Counted from the first letter of the stretch, positions 22,501 through 29,807 are shown. The stretch: DNA of 40,000 nt from Monoraphidium neglectum (GCF_000611645.1 NW_014013626.1:1-40000); one strand, 5' to 3'. The notes: generated by a model from the sequence alone, not told the origin. Made by a program: numbers and translations.

Positions 22501-23573
22501 ACAATTTTTCAAATTCTTTTTCGAAAAACAAATCAAAATTAATCTCATTAAATAAAAATGTAAAAGTTGCTTCGTCATCTGAAGACGATACTTTATTCAT
22601 AAAATCAAATGTAGCTCTTTCACTAAAAAAAGATTGGTGGTTACATGCTAGTTCTTTATTACAAACAAATCCTTCGCAATCAAGTTTATTCGAAAACATA
22701 CAAAATTTTCAAATGTATTGGCAATCAGCAACTGCTTTTTTAGACTCTTTGTTTCAAAAACGTTATTTATATAATAAGAGCTTTGTTGTTTCTAAAATGT
22801 TATTTTTTGAAAATCAGTCTAGTTTACGTGAACCACCAAGCCCTCCGAATTCTTCTATTCTTATGCCAGCAAAAAAATTTGAAAATTATAAACGCACTTT
22901 AAAAGATTTTCTTCAAAAGCCAACGTTAACAATTAATGAAAAAATTCAAATGCATCAAAAACAAAGATTTTTAAAACTTCTTTATAATATCTCTATTCAA
23001 ACCTCTTTTACAACTGTGTCTTCTAAACATTCTGGAGAACATTTACCAAACTATCAGACAGATCATCAAGAAACAAATTTTGATAATTCGTTTAAAGAAT
23101 TAGGATATCTAGATCTTATGATGTTAAAACCAACAGCAAGTTATTGCTTTTACAAAAATCGTTTCTTAACACGTCACCGATTCTCGTTTTTAAATCAATG
23201 GTGGAATGGACAACTTGCAGAACATAACGTAGAGACAACGTATTTAAGTCATGTTGATTGGCGTTCAATGTTTGTACAATCTATGGGAGACATTGTTATA
23301 GATTTTCCAGATGCTGATCAATATTATAACCCAAAAACAAGACGTTGGTTCTTACATTCAACTTCTTGGAATTATTGGTTAAGTTTTGAAAATAATAAAA
23401 AAGACGAAATTTCACAACATTATATTCTTTATTGTTTTACAAAAACATTTCACCTATTAAATTTTAATCGTGAATTGTTTGATTATTTAGCTTTCCGTTT
23501 TTTACGTTATCATCAACTTAAAGAGATTGATCTTTTACATATTTTAAGTCGTTTTTATAAAACAAAATTTTAA
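13560..23573 (+). CDS. ftsH: Giant FtsH/Ycf2-like AAA-ATPase protein
   Basis: This corresponds to the chlorophycean ORF2971/FtsH-like gene, related to land-plant Ycf2. Family members are inner-envelope AAA proteins linked to the chloroplast protein-import motor; this role is taken from the family. From the first ATG (13560) the product has 3,337 residues. The frame is open from 13329, so a TTG start at 13332 could add 76. A hydrophobic stretch lies near residue 35 and further likely membrane segments near 1710 and 2080. The AAA module has Walker A GAPGAAKS (2422-2429), Walker B LFLLEDIH (about 2480) and an arginine-finger region DPALRRPGRLDE (about 2720). Where FtsH has its HEAGH zinc motif this protein has AQAGQ (2901-2905), so proteolysis is unlikely. 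The poorly conserved N-terminal two thirds holds six in-frame GC-rich palindrome tracts. Confidence 0.9.
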   Translation: MYRSTQNKLSLDLLKQKQRLLLSDFFPHKKPFMHFWIFPLLGGCFMSLMTFHSGKGFINKNQNFPNLDFSVRNVRNSRENSKQSILQLYKPLKDNNVNLKLLLGPSNSSKVHVSRGLVTMRGPMAPPTPQSFSEIFDSGPERSLRTKLCNVKDEASIGTTTRNQLLTFYANYTNQEPLSSRLRQDYQNIVLNKFLPVEFEKLCLFYLNLTNQNLNMNSNNYLQNKQNYKYFLKQILQQNNYLKNEATFHLVWHVLKVEPNNVFSVQHVNTKNNFLHNLDLRKSFKKGFLDYFPMEHFAQKLYNENATYYLKNSNLKSFLFSNLIKQIKDIPHISYYNASVLLDKWIKTLKLNSITQNPLKSSQISMNNINNLLTKETFSEFCDKLYVLEHLFSNSSKYQNDLTFYFYTLLETLNKNQNNYQYIYSQINPNFKKLESKKIAQLFATVLIDSKKDSTLNSLKNLKKKFQNEYRYHLMKVLLKNSFYKTNSKKNIISPNSFQTFSTMRNEVLGPVGLDFAGANRRAPMGLEGPRAEGPSPRPNGSGGSPRAEGPGGEPPREPKLTFFNISDVQVKRILNYTLFLKFINNKPLLQAKTLPILKKIKLRRKSELLYNFTNLVDPMVISTQKKNLKNITYELLLLQNWKTLFADICYINVLEKNFKYTISSDLSKKFALFKTGAQRGSRPIGSLGLLGAFGPSEALASPMTSEGKASAKQKLIQPKIKKTQELKFLTNKLTKEITLYCKLNTISKKLINSVSSLTDQNQKDNQLNQLVIQYKTPILIAKIQKELLSFPNFNNEFNLLTANPTTTKFKNISWVRSPLSWFEIASKQNDLSNLMFSSQKLWNNFSNSQTTVPILPNGKKINFIKSLIKTNTKKFLTFKNLLSGSTSLSEDTQQPKLWPGGTPRPYGPRSSEKAKTITFLIQKKSKGLKNQPVYFLKSSQTTKFLNKENLFKNFQHKNRRQYKTSDYNFEKRQSEKIFRTYFSVKSFQKPDKDLLHKNNRFKLNSLKSSLNSSNSFHSILPVLKKLKQKVKSQTLYYKLNKDLLRLNSVNDLLLKNHDLRLRNDNFNQKSKMTSHFSNKICLTKCYNAINFNKVLSKQNSLNSKTFLKKFGESFNFFKKADFSLNETEINRLEKKKAVQKKRRLKKLKLENRRRKKRKRFYPRPNYLRFQLYYSFLKKRHLLTRNKIDSKTLEFLIQRGRLSKDKIKNQIASKKSRSKSFQEKIYRHQKQKWGNVSSELLFSEKLFLKKIPLSWTIPTYHDQEFYKISNETLTEFERLCWKSYWLRSNLTPYIRRIQNNFKKMQKKESLKQSKKTFSIILENLLTWPVFWNNENFFKLNNKQVKQMKNLTPAYLNIKETLQNSFFKVSNLTHFKNVENTAEYNRLISERITDEIKNVKSQLNVDGQTHARSYKVGRQKIDKPISKNIWTSLNSFNNNFLEPKIEAFSLSPTRLSDTFAQMSDSFIKPFGDLPTLRLLWAVNKTNLFTYNENNFSRNLWSIYKHREQTKNNKTKKFISQIFNSYNLNAKTVETMSLNKTRLACKKILSFGGFIYEKNYKFYLRNLKYKLQRAPILTSDLVKMSGGKAPANKKNSNSSKILLLNQNKTIFKNLKLQEKNWFESNLNHKSQKRIIHFWWSTRQVNPIEQMFSLWLASPTIFLDLDFYVSENTNSIIERDSLKSINRVSDLKLLVESPNPVFRTETSKILLITSFWVCSLLFHISILFTVIRISEIRSLAKFQFLILYKLTNSYLICLFSISDLFENYKTKITSLIKNTWRFSSKTCNNSSFSQFQELNRKHFEKKWIRQNRLKFIYNKQFMLNQSEKKLSWKDVDILNVQIPNLQNLSNQKAKLENSSLQRCSKFQSKQLIQSTINFHFSFRDFFIFSTKNDKNFSKSKIIENFLIFHSINPSLDKLKLLKKLDLVNSKISQNWFYSWYTGFLWYTFFTSFKNFRSKSQNNSLTKIGSSNMKVNPTSLKLEMFQKKEIYFKKNLMKTLNFSDKLTKFSSKKTLRGFTRPGTKPWTMRSLEAYQSRDPMSREARGGPPQDPTGLAAPNKVKRSFWIVQSSIQLQSILSLLTLYLTKTFIKIFYFCFNLFYGFLFKLIDVLESILLIFYKFLEKPAELMVEWIAEIFLIEWSSDLTTYIPEAFDISIWNSLTKFSRSTRPLGGLLFGFTFQKFFLGSLEIFYSWMLKPDKDLILRQKKGVIFWDIWAEILIQAAEKYKMNLSSLTTLKEEQELLIENLLAEKELLLNRTQLNLFQSRNSIVKETNFFNSETFKKSLIKMTPLMKFLQIYPPNPFWNLLHSSKSSISVVKNNPYKFFVSDNQLLSLSQLKIDTQPSLSLVQKTKSLDSWKRWFVNQSLTTQGRDTDLFMDIHPPKSFLNLSFLKTYLPAQEILGSLVCDIYSGLFAQKISKNILVVGAPGAAKSFFIQALAGETELKIVTDNAHRYALVQGGVPVGMKLLRDVFDSIALHTPCLFLLEDIHVIGERRPMLISDEENSKATDSTFGAEQEEVHEKNRSIYQLSRHSISHYKRPYKGDFSLSIPTNHFCYDLFLGINPLKKRRSGLTAKGPLPIRELEKALMGIESLPSNKQEFISFDENNNTSNSQALLSVLQISTEQVFAPPATSPFNILLMKEQKKLKPKKLVKEMPWSGLSYDKIMLISKSHYSVRVKVALLAEMAMTNLSIKLDMITDLLVIIDSVRSNRGFVVFATTHLPSLLDPALRRPGRLDETISLPLLPNLMSRFEIFKTSLSSYTKATDLLDYSLLSSTIEQNENQIYSAISKSLLLLLNTKKNFNVSSNLLKPKVFSGFFNDFPIYSVSQAFQTSIYLRSLLINTSQIKKYLTQVSKSKFTAIEFKTKKQKSSIYEDNLYNLLNKEVFNFVLSGTDKFNFIALTYAQAGQFLVEALIIHDQSTYSCKFLTQLTKTQDSYNTEEQIFKSLYNSKIESKNTLLKLFAGKIAEFFVLNSSYSQKLKSFNNFSNSFSKNKSKLISLNKNVKVASSSEDDTLFIKSNVALSLKKDWWLHASSLLQTNPSQSSLFENIQNFQMYWQSATAFLDSLFQKRYLYNKSFVVSKMLFFENQSSLREPPSPPNSSILMPAKKFENYKRTLKDFLQKPTLTINEKIQMHQKQRFLKLLYNISIQTSFTTVSSKHSGEHLPNYQTDHQETNFDNSFKELGYLDLMMLKPTASYCFYKNRFLTRHRFSFLNQWWNGQLAEHNVETTYLSHVDWRSMFVQSMGDIVIDFPDADQYYNPKTRRWFLHSTSWNYWLSFENNKKDEISQHYILYCFTKTFHLLNFNRELFDYLAFRFLRYHQLKEIDLLHILSRFYKTKF
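13898..14005. repeat. GC-rich insertion inside ftsH (1)
   Basis: A block with degraded palindromes (GAGCCGAGGGCTC and others) within the ftsH frame, giving Gly/Pro/Arg-rich residues. It is less regular than the other tracts, so it may be older. Confidence 0.7.
15078..15236. repeat. GC-rich palindrome tract inside ftsH (2)
   Basis: Dense palindromes such as GGGCCGAAGGCCC, GACCCAACGGGTC and GGGGGGGAACCCCCC continue the ftsH frame. The encoded segment is about 50 residues rich in Gly, Pro, Arg and Ala. Confidence 0.88.
15588..15690. repeat. GC-rich palindrome tract inside ftsH (3)
   Basis: Includes GGGGCCTTTGGCCCC and GAGGGCAAAGCCTC, in frame with ftsH. Confidence 0.85.
16251..16300. repeat. 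GC-rich palindrome tract inside ftsH (4)
   Basis: Short tract with AGGCCCTATGGGCCT, in frame with ftsH. Confidence 0.8.
18306..18328. repeat. Single palindrome unit inside ftsH (5)
   Basis: One isolated unit, GGGGGCAAAGCCCCC, with short flanks and in frame. It looks like the minimal mobile or amplifying module. Confidence 0.8.
19591..19722. repeat. GC-rich palindrome tract inside ftsH (6)
   Basis: Contains GGGGGGGTCCCCCC and GACCCAACGGGTCTAG. The frame is intact and encodes a Gly/Pro/Arg-rich segment just before hydrophobic helices. Confidence 0.85.
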
Positions 23574-23715
23574 AAATTGTTATTTTTTACACAAATAGGT
23601 CTTTGATTAAAATTTATATTAATTTAAAAATTATTTTTAGTAACAAATTCAAATATTGTTAAAACTGTTTTACAAAATAATTTTAAACTATTTACAACCT
23701 GCTGTTTTTACTTAC

Positions 23716-23767
23716 TAGCAAAGTTTGTTTTTTATAATCTTAACAGCATAAAAAACAAACTTTGCTA
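23716..23767 (+). terminator. ftsH 3' inverted repeat
   Basis: A perfect 19-bp stem (23716-23734 with 23749-23767) with a 14-nt loop, about 140 nt after the ftsH stop codon. Confidence 0.72.
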
Positions 23768-24129
23768 TTTAATTGAGTTTAGATAATCAGTGATCTTGAC
23801 AATTTCAAGACAACTTAGTTTTTAAGAAAATTTATTGGATTAAAAAAAAAAATAAGTTATAATATAACTAAAAATTTTAATTTTTATTTATATTATTTAG
23901 CGTTTTGATTTTTTTCGTTCAGCATTTGATTTTATGATTCTAAAAATCCAGTTCTATATAACTGATTTAAAAACTTTTTTTGTTTGAATTATTAATATTG
24001 TCAAGATTAATAAAACTTAAGTGTAAGAAGCTTACCTCAACATTTGAAAAAAAATTTTAGAAAAAAGTTGTTTTCATTAACTGATCTTTTATGCTTTTTT
24101 AAAAAAAGGGTTGTTTTATTTCTAAATGT
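23768..24129. other. AT-rich spacer upstream of psbC
   Basis: I see no gene or tRNA in this part of the 858-bp ftsH-psbC spacer. It is low-complexity AT sequence that may hold the psbC promoter. Confidence 0.5.
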
Positions 24130-24270
24130 CTAGGCCCGTAGGGCCTTTTGGATCGAAGATCCAACGGGGTTCCGAGGGCTTCGAGGGGCTAATAGGGGCC
24201 AAAGGCCCCCTCGAAGCCTTAGAGGGCCGAAGGCCCGGGGGGAACCCCCCGTATAACGTTGGTATGCAGA
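24130..24270. repeat. GC-rich palindrome tract upstream of psbC
   Basis: Units include GGATCGAAGATCC, GGGCCGAAGGCCC and GGGGGGAACCCCCC. It ends in a TAACGTTGGTATGC variant of the second palindrome (24251-24269). Confidence 0.87.
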
Positions 24271-24299
24271 AAATTGGCCTGAATAAAGACTTTTAATTA

Positions 24300-24336
24300 A
24301 CACCTTAAGTTTTTCTAATCAAAAAATTTAAGGTGT
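24300..24336 (+). promoter_or_regulatory. psbC leader stem-loop
   Basis: A 15-bp stem with one G-U pair (24300-24314 with 24322-24336) and a 7-nt loop, 95 nt upstream of the psbC start. If transcription starts upstream it lies in the psbC 5' leader. A leader stem-loop controls psbC translation in Chlamydomonas; equivalence here is inference. Confidence 0.45.
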
Positions 24337-24420
24337 CATAAATAAATATAAATTTCGAGTAAGATTGAAAATTTGGAAAGCTGCTATGTTTCAGCAAAAA
24401 TGCTCATAAATTTATTTCCT

Positions 24421-24426
24421 AAGGAG
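24421..24426 (+). promoter_or_regulatory. psbC Shine-Dalgarno sequence
   Basis: AAGGAG lies 5 nt before the GTG at 24432 and matches the 16S 3' end (CACCTCCTTT). It decides the GTG start, since no ATG is suitably placed. Confidence 0.85.
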
Positions 24427-24431
24427 ATCCC

Positions 24432-25817
24432 GTGGAAACACTGTTTAACGGAACACTAACAGTAGGAGGTCGTGACCAAGAATCCACAGGTTTTGCTTGG
24501 TGGTCAGGTAATGCTCGACTAATCAACTTATCTGGTAAACTATTAGGTGCACACGTAGCACATGCAGGTTTAATCGTTTTTTGGGCAGGTGCTATGAACT
24601 TATTTGAAGTAGCACACTTTGTTCCTGAAAAACCAATGTACGAGCAAGGTTTAATTTTATTACCTCATTTAGCTACTTTAGGTTATGGTGTTGGGCCAGG
24701 TGGTGAAGTTATTGATACTTTTCCATATTTCGTATCTGGTGTTTTACACTTAATTTCTTCAGCTGTTCTAGGATTTGGTGGTGTTTATCACTCATTAATT
24801 GGACCTGAAACATTAGAAGAATCTTTCCCATTTTTTGGTTATGTATGGAAAGATAAAAACAAAATGACTAACATTTTAGGTTACCATTTAATTATTTTAG
24901 GTTTAGGTGCTTGGTTATTAGTTTGGAAAGCTCTTTACTTTGGTGGTGTGTACGATACTTGGGCACCAGGTGGTGGAGATGTTCGTTTAATTACAAATCC
25001 AACAACAAACGCAGGAGTTATTTTTGGTTATTTAGTTAAATCACCATGGGGTGGTGATGGTTGGATTGTTAGTGTTGACAACATGGAAGACATTATCGGT
25101 GGACACATTTGGATTGGTACTTTATGTATCTTAGGTGGTATTTGGCACATTTACACAACTCCATGGCCATGGGCACGTCGTGCTTTTGTTTGGTCAGGTG
25201 AAGCTTATTTATCATACAGTTTAGGTGCAATTGCTACAATGGGCTTTATTGCTTGTTGTATGTCTTGGTTCAACAATACAGCTTATCCTAGTGAATTTTA
25301 TGGTCCAACAGGTCCTGAAGCCTCTCAATCACAAGCGTTTACTTTCTTAGTACGTGACCAACGTTTAGGTGCTAACGTTGCTTCTGCTCAAGGTCCTACA
25401 GGTTTAGGTAAATATTTAATGCGTTCACCAACAGGTGAAATCATTTTTGGTGGTGAAACAATGCGTTTTTGGGATTTTAGAGGTCCATGGTTAGAGCCAT
25501 TACGTGGTCCTAACGGTCTTGATTTAAACAAGTTAAAAAATGATATTCAACCTTGGCAAGAACGCCGAGCTGCTGAATACATGACTCATGCGCCTTTAGG
25601 TTCTTTAAACTCTGTAGGTGGTGTAGCAACTGAAATTAACGCGGTAAACTTTGTTTCTCCACGTAGTTGGTTAGCTTGTTCACACTTCGTATTAGGTTTC
25701 TTCTTTTTTATTGGTCACTTATGGCACGCAGGTCGTGCTCGTGCAGCTGCAGCTGGTTTTGAAAAAGGTATTGACCGTTTAGATGAACCTGCTTTATCAA
25801 TGAGACCTTTAGATTAA
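24432..25817 (+). CDS. psbC: Photosystem II CP43 chlorophyll apoprotein
   Basis: CP43 is the inner antenna protein beside D1 in the thylakoid membrane. It binds about a dozen chlorophylls and contributes a ligand to the oxygen-evolving cluster. The 461-residue product is nearly canonical. It starts at a GTG ([18 protein letters not shown]), the usual plastid psbC start. It has six hydrophobic helices with paired histidines and the lumenal loop motif GGETMRFWD, whose Glu is the known Mn/Ca cluster ligand. The C-terminus [13 protein letters not shown] is typical. It is not overlapped by psbD, unlike in land plants, where psbD and psbC form an operon; psbD is not in the window. An inverted repeat follows. 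Confidence 0.98.
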   Translation: METLFNGTLTVGGRDQESTGFAWWSGNARLINLSGKLLGAHVAHAGLIVFWAGAMNLFEVAHFVPEKPMYEQGLILLPHLATLGYGVGPGGEVIDTFPYFVSGVLHLISSAVLGFGGVYHSLIGPETLEESFPFFGYVWKDKNKMTNILGYHLIILGLGAWLLVWKALYFGGVYDTWAPGGGDVRLITNPTTNAGVIFGYLVKSPWGGDGWIVSVDNMEDIIGGHIWIGTLCILGGIWHIYTTPWPWARRAFVWSGEAYLSYSLGAIATMGFIACCMSWFNNTAYPSEFYGPTGPEASQSQAFTFLVRDQRLGANVASAQGPTGLGKYLMRSPTGEIIFGGETMRFWDFRGPWLEPLRGPNGLDLNKLKNDIQPWQERRAAEYMTHAPLGSLNSVGGVATEINAVNFVSPRSWLACSHFVLGFFFFIGHLWHAGRARAAAAGFEKGIDRLDEPALSMRPLD

Positions 25818-25848
25818 TTCAAAGGATCTTAATGATTCATTTTCAAGT

Positions 25849-25894
25849 ATGATTTTCAAAAGCTTAATTATAAAATTAAGCTTTTGAAAATCAT
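25849..25894 (+). terminator. psbC 3' inverted repeat
   Basis: A perfect 21-bp stem (25849-25869 with 25874-25894) with a 4-nt loop, 31 nt after the stop codon. It extends by three further pairs including a G-U. Confidence 0.8.
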
Positions 25895-25975
25895 GCTATT
25901 TTTTAATTTTATAAAAAATTAAACTTTTTTATAAAAATTTGTTTTTTCTTTTGCTCCAAAATCTTTGATTTTGGA

Positions 25976-26041
25976 CAGGGCGGGGGGGATCCCCCCCCCC
26001 AAGGCGAAGGGCTAGGCCCTATGGGCCTAGGGGCTCCCCCC
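25976..26041. repeat. GC-rich palindrome tract after psbC
   Basis: GGGGGGGATCCCCCCC and AGGCCCTATGGGCCTAG units in the psbC-psbB spacer. Confidence 0.85.
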
Positions 26042-26104
26042 AACTTTTTATTATGAGCTTTTTTTCAACTAAAAATTGAAGACTTTTTTGCAATTGTCGT
26101 TGGC

Positions 26105-26195
26105 TAAGGGGCAAAGCCCCCCTAGACCCATTGGGTCTCGTCGGGGGCCCTTGGCCCCCCGCGTAATGTTGTTATTCAGAAGCCCCGCAAAAGTC
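26105..26195. repeat. GC-rich palindrome tract with TAAYGTTGTTAT element
   Basis: GGGGCAAAGCCCC, AGACCCATTGGGTCT and GGGGGCCCTTGGCCCCC are followed by a diverged copy of the second palindrome (26161-26179). Confidence 0.85.
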
Positions 26196-26756
26196 GCGTT
26201 GAAAACATTGAATAGAGAATAAAAGATTTGAAGAGTCTAACACCAAGAATTAGACAAAGAAGAAATCAAATTTTTAAATTTTTTATTCAATTTAATTGAA
26301 TAAAAAAAATTTATCTGTTAATATTTTTTAAAAATATTAAAAACTTCATCTAATTACTTTTTTTTTATAAAAAAGTAAATAAACAAAAATGAGCTTTATT
26401 TTTAACTCTAAAGTCTATGTTCCAAAGAAATAGACTAAAAAGCCTTTTGATTAAAAAAAAATTACAACAACACTATTTTTTTTCAATTGAATGGGATATT
26501 GGCATTTGGGTCTTTTATATCTATTGTTTTACAATATATTTTTGTTTTTAAGACAAGTTTTTTTCTGATTTGTTTAACTTAAACGAAAACTTCAACTTTA
26601 GATGAAGACCTAAAGTCGGTTATAGTCGTGTTTTGAATATAAATAAAAAATTTTACCGATTTGAGTCTTTAATGTATTTTTTCAGTTAATCTATTAACCT
26701 TTTCATTCTTAGATTAACTTTCAATAGTCCATCTTCTTCGGAAAATCTCGGCTTTT
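26196..26756. other. AT-rich psbC-psbB spacer
   Basis: No gene recognised. A 25-codon hydrophobic reading frame (26491-26568) does not resemble any known small photosystem subunit. Confidence 0.5.
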
Positions 26757-26846
26757 TCCTTCTTTCGGGTCTTCGGGCTTCTATGAGGAGCTCCCCCCCC
26801 CCCCCGACCCATCTGGTTTCTAGGGGCCTTTGGACCCGAGTTTCCC
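26757..26846. repeat. GC-rich tract, partly degraded
   Basis: Contains a C13 run and GGGGCCTTTGGACCC, a diverged form of the common unit. It is less regular than neighbouring tracts. Confidence 0.65.
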
Positions 26847-26851
26847 CAAAA

Positions 26852-26926
26852 CACGGACCTTTATTGGAATCTTTGGTTCCGATCGTTAAAAAAAATCGAT
26901 GAGTCGGGTTCTTTGGGTCAAAAAAC
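26852..26926. repeat. Diverged hairpin repeat, copy upstream of psbB
   Basis: Contains the hairpin GGAATC-TTT-GGTTCC (26866-26880). It then continues GATCGTTA...GGTTCT...TCAAAAAAC. A diverged relative lies downstream of psbB at 29268-29325, where hairpin bases change on both sides of the stem. Confidence 0.5.
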
Positions 26927-27153
26927 ATGACCTTTAGTCAGAAAAAGAAAGCAGCATGCGCAGATTTGGTCCATAACATAATTAAAATTTACAACTTGAA
27001 ATCAATTACTCCAAGCTAAGATCTATTTAGTAAATATTAATAACTCATTAGATCGATAAATGATAAAGCAAAATACAAATAACAGTTAGTATAAAGTAAA
27101 ATAAATATTTTTAGACAAAAGAATTAAGTAAACAAAGATATTTAAAAATTTTC
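26927..27153. other. psbB upstream region
   Basis: AT-rich leader. A TATAAA-like box near 27090 could be the psbB -10 element, but no convincing -35 is seen. There is no Shine-Dalgarno before the psbB ATG. Confidence 0.4.
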
Positions 27154-28680
27154 ATGGGATTACCTTGGTATCGTGTACATACAGTAGTTATTAATGATCC
27201 GGGCCGTTTAATTTCTGTTCATTTAATGCATACAGCATTAGTAGCAGGTTGGGCAGGTTCAATGACTTTATTTGAAATTGCCGTTTTTGACCCATCAGAT
27301 CCAGTATTAAATCCGATGTGGCGTCAAGGTATGTTTGTACTACCTTTCATTACACGTTTAGGTGTAACACAATCTTGGGGTGGATGGACAATTAGTGGAG
27401 AAACTGCTACAAATCCGGGTCTTTGGAGTTATGAAGGTGTTGCGGCAACTCATATCGTATTATCAGGTTTATTATTTTTAGCCTCAGTATGGCACTGGGT
27501 TTACTGGGATTTAGAACTCTTCCGTGACCCAAGAACTGGGAAAACAGCTTTAGACCTTCCAAAAATTTTTGGTATTCATTTATTCCTTTCAGGTCTTTTA
27601 TGCTTTGGTTTTGGTGCGTTCCACGTTACAGGTTTATTTGGGCCTGGTATTTGGGTTTCAGATCCTTACGGATTAACAGGAAGTGTTCAACCTGTAGCTC
27701 CTTCTTGGGGTGCTGATGGTTTCGATCCATACAACCCAGGTGGTATTCCAGCTCACCATATTGCAGCAGGTATCTTAGGTGTTTTAGCAGGATTATTCCA
27801 CTTATGTGTTCGCCCATCAATCCGTTTATATTTTGGTCTTTCAATGGGTAGTATTGAAACTGTTTTATCTAGTAGTATTGCAGCTGTTTTTTGGGCTGCT
27901 TTTGTAGTAGCTGGGACTATGTGGTATGGTTCAGCTGCAACTCCTATTGAATTGTTTGGGCCAACACGTTATCAATGGGATCAAGGTTTTTTCCAACAAG
28001 AAATTCAAAAACGAGTTCAAACTAGTCAAGCTGAAGGTGTTTCTCTTTCAGACGCTTGGTCGAAAATTCCAGAAAAATTAGCATTCTACGATTACATTGG
28101 TAATAACCCAGCTAAAGGTGGTCTTTTCCGTACAGGTGCTATGAACAGTGGTGATGGTATTGCTGTAGGATGGTTAGGACACTCGGTTTTTAAAGATAAT
28201 GAAGGTCGTGAATTATTCGTTCGACGTATGCCTACTTTCTTTGAAACTTTCCCTGTTTTATTAATCGATAAAGATGGTGTTGTTCGCGCTGACGTACCTT
28301 TCCGTCGTGCTGAATCTAAATATAGTATTGAGCAAGTTGGTGTAACTGTAACTTTTTATGGTGGTGAATTAGATGGTTTAACATTTAACGATCCAGCTAC
28401 GGTTAAAAAATATGCTCGTAAAGCTCAATTAGGTGAAATTTTTGAATTTGACCGTTCTACTTTACAATCTGATGGGGTTTTCCGTAGTAGCCCTCGTGGT
28501 TGGTTTACTTTTGGTCACGTTTGTTTTGCTTTACTATTCTTCTTTGGTCATATTTGGCATGGTGCACGTACTATTTTCCGTGATGTGTTTGCTGGTATTG
28601 ATGAAGACTTAAATGACAGTATTGAATTTGGTAAATACAAAAAACTTGGTGATACAAGTTCTATTCGTGAAGCTTTCTAA
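27154..28680 (+). CDS. psbB: Photosystem II CP47 chlorophyll apoprotein
   Basis: CP47 is the core antenna beside D2. It binds about 16 chlorophylls and passes excitation to the reaction centre in the thylakoid membrane. The 508-residue product has the invariant start [19 protein letters not shown], six membrane helices and conserved histidine pairs. The large lumenal loop between helices 5 and 6 includes the region around [19 protein letters not shown]. The length equals that of the family. It heads the psbB-psbT-psbN-psbH cluster, conserved from cyanobacteria to plants. Here an 886-bp repeat-containing spacer separates it from psbT, much longer than usual, so cotranscription is possible but not assured. 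Confidence 0.99.
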   Translation: MGLPWYRVHTVVINDPGRLISVHLMHTALVAGWAGSMTLFEIAVFDPSDPVLNPMWRQGMFVLPFITRLGVTQSWGGWTISGETATNPGLWSYEGVAATHIVLSGLLFLASVWHWVYWDLELFRDPRTGKTALDLPKIFGIHLFLSGLLCFGFGAFHVTGLFGPGIWVSDPYGLTGSVQPVAPSWGADGFDPYNPGGIPAHHIAAGILGVLAGLFHLCVRPSIRLYFGLSMGSIETVLSSSIAAVFWAAFVVAGTMWYGSAATPIELFGPTRYQWDQGFFQQEIQKRVQTSQAEGVSLSDAWSKIPEKLAFYDYIGNNPAKGGLFRTGAMNSGDGIAVGWLGHSVFKDNEGRELFVRRMPTFFETFPVLLIDKDGVVRADVPFRRAESKYSIEQVGVTVTFYGGELDGLTFNDPATVKKYARKAQLGEIFEFDRSTLQSDGVFRSSPRGWFTFGHVCFALLFFFGHIWHGARTIFRDVFAGIDEDLNDSIEFGKYKKLGDTSSIREAF

Positions 28681-29044
28681 ATTTTTGATAATTAGAAAAC
28701 TTTCGTTTTTTTTCAAAAATTTTAAAAATACTGATTTAACGCATTAAAATCTTAAGTTGTTTTATTGTCTAGTAAGTTTGTATTTACTATTCTTTTTTAT
28801 TTTGAAAAAATAAAAAGTAAAACTGCCTTTATGGTGGTTTTTTATACAGCAAAATTTTTGCTGAGAGTTGGGTTTGGATTTAATCTAAGCGAATGAAGTT
28901 TGGTAGGATCTGGTGAGAACATGTGCTGGCACCAATTTTTCTTGGCAAATGGTGGTTTGACATTTGTCAAAGCATCGTTTGCCAAGAATTACTAAGTCCC
29001 GATTGGCCATTTTAATAACCTGTCAGAACTTTTTATCTGACGCA
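28681..29044. other. psbB-psbT spacer, structured left part
   Basis: No gene found. It holds a nested inverted repeat at 28939-28988: an outer 11-bp stem (28939-28949 with 28978-28988) encloses an inner TTTGAC/GTCAAA hairpin (28956-28971). This may define the psbB 3' end. Confidence 0.55.
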
Positions 29045-29116
29045 AAGCTTCGAGGGCCTTCGGCCCTCTAGGGCTTCGAGAAGCCCTCGGGTTCCCCCCC
29101 GGCCCCTCGGTCCCCT
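29045..29116. repeat. GC-rich palindrome tract after psbB
   Basis: Contains GAGGGCCTTCGGCCCTC, whose CTTCGG loop is the very stable UUCG-type tetraloop in RNA, and GGGCTTCGAGAAGCCC. Confidence 0.85.
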
Positions 29117-29267
29117 CATCGCACAAAAGCTCATTTTTAAGAAACTCCAAATTTGTCTTGGTGTTGCTTCTTCGTTTTAATCGATAAGTGACATTGATCT
29201 TTTTGAATCAAAGACTGGGTTATAATTAAATTATAAGTATTCGTAGCGCGTCCAATTTTTTTTCAGA

Positions 29268-29325
29268 CACTTTACCAGAATTTTTAATTCTGATTGTTAG
29301 GAAAAAGGTTCTCGGATCAAAAAAC
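29268..29325. repeat. Diverged hairpin repeat, copy downstream of psbB
   Basis: Relative of 26852-26926. The hairpin is AGAATT-TTT-AATTCT (29277-29291), then GATTGTTAGG, GGTTCT and TCAAAAAAC in the same order. I see no gene around it. Confidence 0.5.
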
Positions 29326-29395
29326 CGCAGAAACAATGAATTAGATGCAAAACCCTGAATAAGCTTTATATTCTTCGCAAATAACCTGCGTTTAG

Positions 29396-29450
29396 TGGAG
29401 GGGGGGTAAACCCCCCTCGGCCGCGCGGCTTTGAACGCAAAGTCCCAAAA
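29396..29450. repeat. Short GC-rich palindrome tract before psbT
   Basis: GGAGGGGGGGTAAACCCCCC and a GGCCGCGCGGC-like patch. The remainder up to psbT is AT-rich. Confidence 0.7.
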
Positions 29451-29566
29451 TATCTTTAGTTTGAAGATCAAATGTCAAAAAAAACTATCTTACTGCAAAT
29501 TTTAATTGTCAGCAAAGAAACGAAGTGGCACTCTTTTCTAAAAAAAAATTTTAAAATCTCATTTTT

Positions 29567-29662
29567 ATGGAAGCATTAGTTTACACTTTTTTATTAATTG
29601 GTACGTTAGGAATTATTTTCTTTTCAATTTTCTTTAGAGAACCTCCTCGTATGGTTAAATAA
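29567..29662 (+). CDS. psbT: Photosystem II protein T
   Basis: A 31-residue single-helix subunit at the photosystem II dimer interface, near D1 and CP47. It supports dimer stability and recovery from photodamage. Translation begins [20 protein letters not shown] and ends [10 protein letters not shown], the family's typical helix and basic tail, with the usual length. It lies in the expected order psbB-psbT-psbN-psbH. No Shine-Dalgarno is seen. Confidence 0.96.
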   Translation: MEALVYTFLLIGTLGIIFFSIFFREPPRMVK

Positions 29663-29672
29663 TTTTTTATTT

Positions 29673-29807
29673 ATAAAGATAGAACGTGAGGGTTAAGAGT
29701 TTTGTTCTGATCTCAATAAGTTTTGCGTTGGTAAAATTAAAAAGCTATAATATACGGGGTTACAATTTTGTTCAACCAGAAAACAAAAACTCACGTTCTA
29801 TCTTTAT
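29673..29807. repeat. Long-range inverted repeat after psbT
   Basis: A perfect 18-bp stem (29673-29690 with 29790-29807) encloses about 99 nt. Inside, GAGTTTTGTTCTG and CAGAAAACAAAAACTC can pair further with bulges. It begins 10 nt after the psbT stop and may act as the 3' element of the psbB-psbT mRNA. Confidence 0.7.

Noticed and set aside
26491..26568. 25-codon hydrophobic frame as a possible small photosystem subunit
   Set aside because: It does not resemble PsbI, PsbJ, PsbM, PetG, PetL, PsaM or Ycf12 and has no start context. Probably chance.
29300..29325. Resemblance of the spacer repeat to a short stretch of 16S rRNA near 38642-38668
   Set aside because: Only scattered matches over about 27 nt, with no extension on either side. 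Likely coincidence.
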